This document shows, piece by piece, positions 33,736 to 43,249 of a stretch of 64,000 nucleotides of DNA. Source of the stretch: Erodium maritimum (taxonomy: Eukaryota; Streptophyta; Magnoliopsida; Geraniales; Geraniaceae); assembly GCA_963921825.1 (NCBI GenBank), contig OY997591.1, forward strand, positions 58,089,954-58,153,953. The letters are read 5' to 3'. The first letter of the stretch is position 1. Each line of letters starts with the position of its first letter. The notes under the pieces are model-generated. The model ran no database searches and was not told where the DNA came from. It worked only from the letters and a program-made list of their open reading frames with translations. The position numbers and the translations under genes were made by a program.

Positions 33736-34614
33736 GAGCACCCATATCAAGAGGGGGTGATGGCGAAGCCGGGGTGGGAGCAGAAGGGGAAAAGGGTTTG
33801 GGTTCAGAGTTCGCTTGATGTGGGGAGGGGGAGTGCGGGGCGTGAGGGGCAAGGGGCAAGGGGCATGTGGTGAGGGTTCGGGGGGCAGGGGCGCGAGGCC
33901 AAATTCAGCCCCTTGCCTCGCTGCCCCTCTGCCTCTCTGCTGTCCACTAGCAGCGCGCCACCTATCCAAGCCAAAAAAATCAAATGAATATATATATTAT
34001 TGTTAATTATCTGATTTATATATATAAATATATATATATATATATTTAATAATTAGGTTTTAACAAATATATAAACAAAAAAATATATGTTTTTAATTTT
34101 AAGAAATTAGTTTTAAATTTTAAAATCAGTTTTTAAATTTAAAAATCATTTTTTTTAATTTAAAAATCATTTTTTTGTTGCGATAAAAAATATCCGACGA
34201 CGAGGCTCAAACGTTATTATCAGGAATAGTAACCGTCAGTGTTTCAAAAAAATATATATGGTATTAGTAACGGTCATCAAAGAATTCATCACCTGCAGAA
34301 GTTTATATCGACCATTATGTATTTTTTTGTTTTATTAATCTTTTTTAATTTCGTATTTTATTAATGAACTTTTATTTCTATTTATGAATTTTATTTCTAT
34401 TTTATTTAGTAGGTGTTGATTTAAAAGTAACGTTAACAGATTCAATGAAACGCTTAATTAATTACACAGTCAACATTTCTGAAAATCATGCCCCCCATAC
34501 TTGCCTATCTGATGTGCAACACACTTTTTTTAGGGGGTAGGGGGCTGAACCCTGCTCAGTCAGCAGAGGGTTCTGCCTCAGGGTTCGTGATCCCCCTCAC
34601 TGATGTGGATGCTC
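33736..34614. mobile_element. PIF/Harbinger-like MITE
   Basis: 879 bp flanked by taa at 33733-33735 and 34615-34617. The terminal inverted repeats pair gagcacccatatcaagaggg (left) with the complement gagcatccacatcagtgagg (right). The interior is GC-rich on the left (33740-33960, runs of ggggcaagggg) and extremely AT-rich in the middle, with no coding frame. The TAA duplication and GAGCATYCAC-type ends match the larger elements at 51956 and 53788. Confidence 0.8.
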
Positions 34615-34754
34615 TAATAACCATAAGTCACTTGTTATTTTTTATTTCCACGATGGATTTGGTCTACTCCATAGTGTTCTCCGGTGATTGTTAGTCTATG
34701 GAATCATAATTATTACAAAACCATTATATTTTTTAAGCACATGTTTAGTTCCAA

Positions 34755-34825
34755 TGAGGTAGCCTTGGCGCAAGGGTTGAATTATTACCTTGTCATCTTA
34801 TGGTCACATTTCGAGTTAGAGAAAA
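34755..34825 (+). repeat. Au-SINE-like tRNA-derived head fragment
   Basis: gaggtagccttggcgcaagg (A-box region) followed about 40 bp later by ggtcacatttcgagtt (B-box region, one or two changes from the consensus as I recall it) matches the layout of plant Au SINEs. The downstream body and T-rich tail are not seen, so the copy is truncated. Confidence 0.6.
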
Positions 34826-34855
34826 AACGTCTTAGACTATACCAACAACCTTCCT

Positions 34856-35660
34856 AGGACTTTTTCTCTCTACCCAAAAACCTTGAAACCCTAGCTTTTT
34901 TATCTCCGCCGCCCCATCTTGGCTCCTCCGGCTCCGGTCACGGCTTCGTTCAAGGTTATTGTCGATAGAGGCTCCTCTCTTTTACCCCTTTCTTCCTCCT
35001 CTGATTCCCCCTTCGTCTGTTAGGTTCTCTTCTCTGGACCTACAGATCTGGACTTGTTGCTCGTGTGTTCGTCGAGAAGCTCGACCTCCTCTCTTCTCCG
35101 TCCGTCAAAGAATCGGGGGATGAGATTCAACTTTGGTAGCATCCTGTGTTTGGTGTTGCAGGAGTTTGTCCTCCTTTTCTCGAAGGGCTCGAGATTCAGT
35201 CTAGGGGTCTGCCCTTCCTTAGCTTGTCGGAGTCAGGTTCTTCGTCGATGGGGTTTTGGGTTTGGACTGAGTTGGGTCGGCTGGTCGGGTCAGTTCTGGT
35301 GTGGGTTCGGTTGGCGGGTGCAGATCTACTTTAGGTCGGGGTCGGGTCTGTTTTGGACTCGGGTCGGGTACGGTCTATGTCAAGCCTGGGTCTGGACTGG
35401 TTCTTGTTTGGGCCGAGTCTGGCCCATAGCTCAACGTTGAAAAGAGTTATGGAGAACTTTAGGGGACTGGTAGTGGAATTCTCTTTATTTATATTTTCCA
35501 GTTGAGTTGTTTGTTTTTTATTTTTGTTTTTAAGGTCGAGTTTGTGTTGCCCTTCAGATGAATGATTCTTTTGAAGGTATATGAGGATAGCCTTTTTAAC
35601 AGTCCGGACTTTTTTCTCTTTTTTGGAGTAAAAGGATTTTAATGAACCTTGATTATGAGC
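34856..35660 (+). other. Unclassified GC-rich retroposon-like unit
   Basis: Starts with a pyrimidine-rich leader (tttttctctctacccaaaaacc...aaccctagc) like the 5' ends of plant LINEs and genes. It continues GC-rich with a run of ggtcgggt-like repeats (35270-35400) and ends in T-rich sequence. The longest plus frame (35054-35440) has no recognised domain and is low-complexity. It may be a non-autonomous LINE derivative or a captured fragment. Confidence 0.35.
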
Positions 35661-36220
35661 AAGCATGGGGTCCATGAGTTATATTTCCATTAGTTGAATC
35701 TAACAACTTACTCCTCAGTCCTTCTATCCCATGTTTTGCTGTGTACGAAGATTACGAATTGAATTTTTAGTTTGACCCCATTTTTTCAATCAACCAAGAA
35801 ATTTATAAAAGCACAATCTTTTCAGAGAATGAAAAAGGAAGGGACCGAAACTAAAGGTGCATGGTCCGAAAATTCTGAGAATCGAACTATTTTCGGCCCA
35901 ACAGAAAGAACCAACGGACTAAACAAGTTCAGCCACTAACCCACAACCAAACAAAACAATACAAGATGAAAGAGCATTCCTAAACAAGGAACCTCGGCTC
36001 TTGACCATTTTTGTCCCCCATATCTCCCGTGTTCAAAATTTTCTAACTAACTTTTGAAGGAAATTATTTGGAATGAGAAATTTATGTTCGGATGTCAATT
36101 TTTAGAAAATGGGACATTTATTTTGGAATGGGATGCAAGGTTAGGATGGATGGTGTAATTGAAATAGAAGTGTTACTTAATTGATATTGCAGACTGCCTT
36201 GAAGTTTTGCAAAAAAAAAA
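35661..36220. other. No gene recognised
   Basis: AT-rich spacer ending in a run of ten A (36211-36220), which abuts the MULE and probably forms its target duplication. No feature seen. Confidence 0.4.
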
Positions 36221-36495
36221 GGGAAAATTTCAATATAATACCCTGGCAAATTTTTTTTGCACTTTCATACCTAAACCAAACATTTACTTTCACTTTAGTA
36301 CCCATCCGTCTGTTTTTAACAGAATCCGTTAGTTTGCCCCGTGAAATGACTTTTTTGCCCTTTTATGTTTTAATTCCTATTTTCATTTCATTTCCTTGAT
36401 TTATGAAATGACACAACTACCCTTTTCATCTTTACTTACCATTTTCACTTCGTTGACAAAATCATTCAGACTCAAACTCGCGAAGAAGAAGAAGA
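36221..36495 (+). repeat. MULE left terminal inverted repeat
   Basis: Pairs with 42239-42549 in reverse orientation with small differences. Built from tandem phrases of the type accctggcaaa...ctttcatacc and tttagtacccatccgtc. It ends near the cgaagaagaagaagagg stretch, just upstream of the transposase start. Confidence 0.9.
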
Positions 36496-36591
36496 GGCTC
36501 GAGACGCTGAGGTTGGTCGGAGAAGAAGAAGGCGAACCTCCCTGCGTTTCTGGTCGGAGAAGAACGAACCTGAGCTCGCGGAGTCTGACCG

Positions 36592-39500
36592 ATGGGTCGA
36601 GTAAGTAATTTTCCCCAAAACTTTCGTTTCTGTAGAAAATCGTAAGGTTAGGGTTTTAGGGTTTTTGTACAAACTCGTCATTTTCGTTTCGTTTCTGTTG
36701 ATTCTCTCTTACACGAGTTATGTGCAGAAACGTTCTCGTGCAAAACCCATAAATGGGTCAAACTTTCAATCCAACGATGAAGCTAGGGTTTGCTTCCAAA
36801 TATTTAAAGGGGGGGAGTTTGTTGGACCTAGGCATCAGTATGTTGGGGGTACTGTGAAGTCATTTGTGTTGGTTGTTGATGAAATTAGCTATTTCAAAAT
36901 CATGTTTACGGTGCATAAGCTGTGGCCCGATCAAGTAAGCACCCTCCATTATAGGAAGAAGGATAAACTGGTGGAGATATGGAGTGACCAATGCTTAGAT
37001 AAGGCCATGAAGCAGCATAAGTGGAAGGTGGACTCTGTCCCTCTATACTTAGTGGTGGGAAGAGCAGCAATTGCTATTGTAAGACGATGTGTGAAGATAA
37101 TAGGAGGCACCCTTGCGAAGAAATATGGGCGTCTTGGGGAATACATGTGGCCTAAGATTGAGAGGCCTAAAGTGAAGTTTTATGACGATGAGACAAAATA
37201 TTTCAAGAGGCTAGAGTTGTTGGATGTACTAGAAGCTGGGTATAAACTGGACAAGGAATCAAGGTTGGATGGGAAGAGGATAGTTCAATGGATTGAAGAG
37301 TCAGATGATGAAATCAAAATGGAATCAGATGAAGGTATGAAACTGAAAATTTTGCAATTATTAATTTGTTATTGTTGACTTGCAATGATTGAGTTGTTAT
37401 TTGTGAATGTAGATGAAGAGCCACCAAAGCACATGGAGACTGAACATGAGGGAGTGACAGCTGAAGAAAAGGAGAAGGAAGGTATGAAATTGAAATTTTG
37501 TAAAGTATGGTTTGTGGGTTGATTTCCAATTATTGACTTGGTAGTTGTGAATGTAGATAAAGAGTAACCAAATGACATGGAGACTAAAGATAAGGAAGTG
37601 GTAGCTGAAGAGAAGGAGAAGGAATGTATGAAACTGAAAAGGTTTAAAGTATGGTTTGTGAGTTGATTTCCAATTAATGAGTTGTTATTTGTGAATGTAG
37701 ATGAAGAGCCATATGTTCACATGGAGAATGACCATGAGGAAGGTATGTAAGTGAAAATGTTTCCATTTTCAGTTACTATTTTTTCTTTATTTGTTTTGCA
37801 ATTGTTGAGTTGTTGATTGTTTGTGTAGGTCAACATCCTGCACATAACATGGACAATAACCTGGAGACTGATCATGATGAAGTTGATGCAGGTATTAAAT
37901 TGAAAGTAGGAAATGCATGTTATTTGAGCTACATTTGGTGTAATTGTGTTTACTAATGAAGTTGGTGTTTTTGAATCCAGCTCAAGAGCCAGCACATGGG
38001 GAAGCAGAAGAAAGTGAAGAGGAGAGGTTGAAGCAAGCACATCAGCGGAAGGGGAAGGCCCATGTTGATGCTGAAGTCAACCAACAAACAACCGAGGAAG
38101 TTGACAAAGGTATGTTCATGTTGACTATGCAATTATTAGGTTAGGAAAACATTGTTTAATGTTGACTGTGATTTGCTAATGTAGGTCATGACCATCTACA
38201 TGAAAAGGAGGAGAGGTTGAAAGAAAGTGACTTCCCCGAGTGGTTGACGGATATGGTATTTGACAGTGATGGGGAAAGGGTTATTGGAGAGGAATTGGGC
38301 CAAGACTTTGAAGATTCGGAAGACCGACGAACCCATGTTGTAGAGGAGCTTCCGGTTGAAGACTCATCTGACGATGAGGTCATGGAAGGGGTTGGTGGAG
38401 AAGTGGAGGAAGTTGATTTAGGAAAACAGGTAGATGGAAGAAAGGTGTGGGACGTGGAAGATATCAGAGCAGTCGTTCCCATACAAGTGGGAACTCTGTT
38501 CAAGGATGCAGAGGCATTTAGGCTACTGTTTTGTGGTCATGTAGCCACGGTCGGGTTCGAGTTCAGGTTCAAGCGGAATGAGACCCTAAAAATTGGAGTG
38601 CAATGCGAAGAAGCAGCATGCAATTTCTGGTGCTATGCTGGTGCGTACAAGGGTACGAACATATTGGAGATACGTCGCGTGGATCCACATCAACAACTTT
38701 TCCCACGAAAAATGAAGAACCCATCTATCCACGTGCCTTATTTGGCACATAGGTTTGCTAGAGAGATACGAGAGGCACCCAATATGGACAAAGAGCAACT
38801 CAGGACCACGATCAGGAATGCGTTGCAATTGGAGGTATCTGACAAGCAGTTGTATCGAACATTCTACAAAGCTAGGGAGTTATTCGCTGGTGATGTGGCA
38901 GCTCAGTATAAACGATTGTTCACATACTGTTCAATGCTTCGGCGAACTAACCCGGGCAGCAAGGCAAAATTGATGGTGGAGCATGAAGTTTACCCTCCCG
39001 ATCCTGAAAAACAACCACGGTTCTTGAGGATGTATATCAGGTACAAGGTACAGAAGGATGGGTTCCTTGCTGGGTGCAGACCATTTGTTCGTTTGGATGG
39101 GTGCCACTTGAAGGGCAGATTTGGTGGGCAGCTCTTAGCAGCTGTGGGGTTCGATGCTAATGGAGGCATGTTCCCCTTAGCATTCGCTATAGTGGAGCAA
39201 GAAAACAAGACTTCATGGAGGTGGTTCCTCGAGGATTTTTTTGATGATTTTGGGGTAATAGAGCTGAGAGAGTGGGTGTTTATATCAGATAGACAGAAGG
39301 TAACATTCCTACTCTAAATTCTTGTGTTTTCAGGTTAATACCTAGTATGTTTTTTCAGATTACTGCCTAGATTAATACCTAGTTTAACACCTAATGTCCC
39401 ATGTCACATGCAAGGTTTGGTTCAGCTGTTCAAGGACTGGCTCCCTAATGCTGAACATCGATTCTGCATGAGGCACGTGTATGAGAACTGGTACTTGAAA

Positions 39501-40941
39501 TTCAAGTGTCCGGAGTTGACGTCACTGATGTATGGCTGCTCTAGGGCCACCACAATTGAACACTTTGAAGAGCGGATGGAGGAGATCAAGAACCTGAATG
39601 AAGAAGCATACAAATGGCTACGTGGTCTAGACCCAAAAGGTTGGTGCAAGGCTTATTTTTCTAATAGGGCTAGGTCATATACCCAAGTAAATAACATGAG
39701 TGAATGTTACAACAAATGGATCTTAAAGGGTAGGGATAAGCCCATATATGAACTGTGTGAGTATTTACGGGGTAAACTGCCCAAACTGTTCTACAAGAGA
39801 CACCACATGTTAGATGCATATACCGGTAGCCTGTGAACTAACATCCAACAAATCTTAGAGGTCAACAAAGTGAATAGTTCCAAATGTAGTGCCGTAAACT
39901 GTGGGGGTGGTGTGTTTGAGGTCAGGGAGGGTAAGAGAACCCGTCAAGTGGACGTGGTAGAGAAATCTTGTTCATGTTTGGGGTGACAGCTAACTGCGAT
40001 ACCTTGTCGACATGGCATAGCTGCCTTTGTAATTCTTAGGACTAAACCAGAGGATTATGTTCACAAGTATTACCATGTGGACACCTACAACATGATTTAC
40101 TCAGATTTTCTGAAACCTATACCTAGTATGGATGAGTGGCATAAAAAATGCAAGTACCCTAAAATTGCCCCTCCTAATGTGCACATCCCTCCGGGTAGAC
40201 CTAAGACTAGGAGAAGAAAGTCAGAAGCTGAAATTGAAATTGCAAAGGGGAAAAGGAAGCAGTCAACATGCACAAGGTGTGGGCGTTCATGACATAATTT
40301 AAGATCATGTTCAGCCAAAGACTTTGGGGAGAGTACTAGTCAGCGAAAGACAAGACTAGGGCTGAAATCAGGCCACTACAACACACCAGAGGAAAGGGAG
40401 AATCTCATGAGGAAGAGGAAGAAAGTAGTTGCTGCTGCAATACAGAAAAGGTCAAAAAAACAGTGCACACCAGCTGAAATTGAAGCCAAGAGGTTGGCAG
40501 CAGTAGAAAGGTTGAGTAAGAGGACCAAAGCCACTCATGATGGCATCGGTGTAGCCCAATCAGAGCTGAATGAGATGAGGAATACCCAACAGGTATGAAA
40601 CTGAAAAAATGGTTTTCATGATATATGTAGATCTGGGTTGTAATGAATTTCAAAATAGGTTTTGATGTTGAGTATTAAACTGAAAATCAAAACTAACCTT
40701 TCTTCATCTTTTGTAGAGTCCCTTTGTAGTTCTTCAGCCATCTGGATCAGGAAACCCATCTTCAACAAGGGATGATGTGAGGTTTTACGTTCCGCCTGCT
40801 AGAGGAAGAGGGAGAGCAGCAGCTGGAGCAAGGGGAAGGGGAAGAGGGAGAGGAAGGAACCACCCATCTTCAAGTCAAGGTTCTGCAGCACCTCAACCAC
40901 CAGCCTTCACACCTCCACCTACTAGCAGCACCGAACCCTAA
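36592..40941 (+). pseudogene. MuDR-type MULE transposase, ten-exon model, disabled
   Basis: Exon model from GT/AG sites and frame: 36592-36600, 36728-37334, 37413-37481, 37557-37625, 37701-37742, 37829-37891, 37981-38109, 38185-39299, 39414-40592, 40717-40941. The start ATGGGTCGA splices to AAACGT, giving a basic N-terminus (MGRKRSRAKP). Domains: N-terminal PB1-like region (FKGGEFV...YVGGTVKSF), acidic linker, MuDR N-terminal zinc region (LKIGVQCEEAACNFWCYAG), MULE DDE domain with D in RLDGCHLKG (39096), D in ISDRQK (39288) and E in MSECYNKW (39702), SWIM finger (CSC...CRHG) and a CCHC knuckle, then an RGRGR tail. Defects: in-frame TGA at 39834, 39984 and 40290, TAA at 37565, and AA instead of AG at acceptor 39412-39413. 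Transposition function is lost here unless exceptional read-through occurs. Confidence 0.9.
37335..37742 (+). repeat. Tandem intron-microexon cassettes in transposase linker
   Basis: Three consecutive intron+exon units of about 145 bp (introns start at 37335, 37482 and 37626) share a GTATGAAACTGAAA-like donor region, a TTTGTGAATGTAG acceptor and an ATGAAGAGCC exon start. The exons are 69, 69 and 42 nt, all in phase 1. The following exons (63 and 129 nt) are also symmetric. Exon 2 of the series (37557-37625) carries TAA, but skipping it keeps frame. Confidence 0.85.
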
Positions 40942-41595
40942 ATGCTAGGTTTCATTTTGTGGCTGTTATGCAACTTGTGCATGTTGGTGCCATCCACTTT
41001 TTTGGACTTTTGTGGTAGTTTATTACCATTTAATGTGTAAAGTCATGTTGGACATCAATGATGGGGGACAAGGAATCTCTTTTGCTAGACTTTTGTACCT
41101 AGTAGATGGAACATGTACTTTCACTTTTATTGTCTAGACTTCTCTATTTTCAGTTTCATACCCAACTTTGTGGTCCTGGAATTACATATGTACTTGTTGG
41201 TTTTACTTTGTGTTGTTAGAAATACAGGTTACACACAAATTGCAGTTGGTTCATGCCAAAATTTCAAATAAACCATCATTTTCAGTTTGGTACCCAATGA
41301 AAAAACCTTGGCTTTGATGTCCATTTACAGGGTATTATGTGTGCCAAAACCTATAAAAACACTCATTTTCAGTTTCATACACATGCACATATTTAACCCC
41401 ATCTTCATTCATGTCAAATTATTGAAGTCTTTTATGATCCCAAAGTGATAACAACACCACCTAACTCAATACATTTGCATTTTCACTTTGGTACCCATGC
41501 ACAGATTTAAACCACAACACCAAACTTCCTTCATTTCATCCAACACATTCAACAATAACAACATACAAGCTGCAAGTTCCATTCCTTAGACAAAC
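40942..41595. other. Spacer between convergent MULE genes with repeat-like phrases
   Basis: AT-rich 3' flank of both genes. Phrases such as cattttcagtttggtaccc, cattttcagtttcatac and cattttcactttggtaccc recur at about 41146, 41277, 41364 and 41479, echoing the tttcactttagtaccc units of the terminal inverted repeats. No gene here. Confidence 0.6.
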
Positions 41596-42125
41596 TCATA
41601 ATAACCTACTTATCAACCAATTGAACACAAATCCTAAAACAACTAACATAATCATTCTTCTGCCCTTTTCTCTTTGAGCATCCACATCACATTGGAGCTT
41701 CATAACCCTTTCTTCACTAATTTTTTGTTGTTCAAACACAGTAGATATGTCATTTTCCATCCTTGCAATTTTATCTTCAACATATTTCACTTGCTCAAGC
41801 AGGTTCAATTTATCATCATCCATCCTTCGAACCCTTTCTTCTAATTGTTTGAACTGCTCTGACTTTGTCCCAAATTCGTATTTCGCTCCACCAATCCACC
41901 GAAAAAATTCGCACTTTCCATCACTTTGACAAGAACAGAAACCCTAATTTCAGCTGAAATTTCCCCAAATTTCCCAAAACTGAAACCCTAATTAAATGCA
42001 TCACTTACCTTGAAATTCTCACACCCAACGAACCTTCTTCCTGGATTCAGCTGCGTGGTTGAGATTCGTACAGGAGTTTCGACTCGACAGTCGCAAATCC
42101 ACTTCTTCGCGTTCAGCCTCTTCAT
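41596..42125 (-). CDS. GRF zinc-finger, coiled-coil, membrane-anchored protein carried by the MULE
   Basis: Two-exon minus-strand gene: exon 1 42125-42009 (39 codons from ATG), intron 42008-41944 with GTAAGT donor and TTAG acceptor in phase 0, exon 2 41943-41596. It encodes 154 aa with no interruption. Residues 9-55 form a GRF-type zinc finger: WICDC, TTQLNPGRRFVGC, CSC, GKCEFFRW. Residues about 65-130 are a heptad-like coiled coil (LLEQVKYVEDKIARMENDI). The C-terminus (MIMLVVLGFVFNWLISRLL) is a single membrane segment, so a tail-anchored protein is likely. GRF fingers bind nucleic acid in other proteins; the job of this small plant type is unknown to me. It lies convergent to the transposase and inside the terminal repeats. 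Confidence 0.82.
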
Positions 42126-42238
42126 CACCACGACCCGAAGGTTCAACTTCGTTCAAACTACACATCCAACCTTCGATTTCGTTCTCCACCGAAGATTCAA
42201 CACCCACCCTTCTCCTTCTTCTCCGGTGGACCCTCGGC

Positions 42239-42549
42239 CCTCTTCTTCTTCTTCTTCGCGAGTTTGAGTCTGAATGATTTGGTCAACGAAGTGAAAATGG
42301 TAAGTAAAGATGAAAAGGGTAGTTGTGTCATTTCATAAATCAAGGAAATGAAATGAAAATAGGCATTAAAACATAAAAGGGCAAAAAAGTCATTTCACAG
42401 GGCAAACTGACGGATTCTGTTAAAAACAGACGGATGGGTACTAAAGTGAAAGTAAATGTTTGGTTTTGGGTATGAAAGTGCAAAAAAAATTTGCCAGGGT
42501 ATTATACTGAAATTAAATATTTGGCAGGGTATTATACTGAAATTTTTCC
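42239..42549 (-). repeat. MULE right terminal inverted repeat
   Basis: Reverse complement of 36221-36495, longer by a tip duplication (ggtattatactgaaatt occurs twice at about 42498 and 42528). Confidence 0.9.
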
Positions 42550-43240
42550 AAAAAAAACCTACCATGAGTTATTTTTTTATAAGATGTAGTCATTTTCTTT
42601 GATAGTTGTAAAAAGTATTCTGAACTCGTCTCTTTTTTACCGTTTGTGTAAATTTGTTTGAAAGAAGATTTTTACCCTAGAAATTTTAAATCTAAAAACT
42701 ATGCTTGTTGTTGTAACTTGAGTGGTCATTTGTTAATATGTTTTGTGGTGGAACATATAATGCTTCTTTTTCTGCAAAAGTATTACTATTCTATGCTGTC
42801 ATAGATTGTAGTATGAAAAATTGTGTATAATGGTCCCTCTCATGCGTTCACTTTGATTCATTAATGGAATGACATTTTGTTGTTAAACACGTATTGTGTA
42901 ATAGTACTGTTAAGGTAGGAATAATGATTTGCTTATTATTATACATGAGTAGAATCAACCTGTTACAGTAACAATCAATTCTAGAATTGTTTGGTAATGG
43001 AAATGTAACATATCTTGCATTCTTACTTACTGCTATATGTATTTCATTTTATACTCCTCATGTCATAATTTTATTTACTCTCTACGCTGCATGTGTGACA
43101 TTCAAAACCAGTATGGATAATCAGTCATTGTACTTTTGTTCTTGGAAGTTAGTTATGTGTAATGTTGATATTCTTTTTCCTTTAGTGTTGAAGCGCCCGT
43201 GTTTGAAAGTATTTGAAGGCCTCCATCTATTATTTTTTAT
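42550..43240. other. No gene recognised
   Basis: AT-rich unique-looking sequence. The only open frame (42987-43259) has no domain and includes the beginning of the neighbouring retroposon tail, so it is not called. Confidence 0.4.
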
Positions 43241-43249
43241 CAGCATATT

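Larger units (their letters stand above)
36221..42549 (+). mobile_element. Two-gene MULE (Mutator-like DNA transposon), structurally complete
   Basis: 6329 bp. Terminal inverted repeats of roughly 280 bp (36221-36495 and 42239-42549) start GGGAAAATTTCA and contain repeated ctttagtaccc/tttcatacc phrases. The flanks are A-runs (36212-36220 nine A; 42550-42557 eight A), consistent with a 9-bp MULE target duplication but low in information. Inside are a plus-strand MuDR-type transposase gene (36592-40941) and a convergent minus-strand GRF zinc-finger gene (41596-42125). The right inverted repeat has an extra ggcagggtattatactgaaa copy near its tip. Confidence 0.92.

Noticed and set aside
33628-34006. 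Proline/arginine-rich frames on both strands next to the LINE derivative
   Set aside because: They fall mostly in the GC-rich end of the TAA-flanked MITE and show no domain.
36665-36727. A hydrophobic N-terminus upstream of the transposase that looks like a signal peptide
   Set aside because: It starts at a non-ATG codon and lies inside a GTAAGT...GCAG intron. Splicing from the ATG at 36592 gives a basic start in frame, which fits a nuclear transposase.
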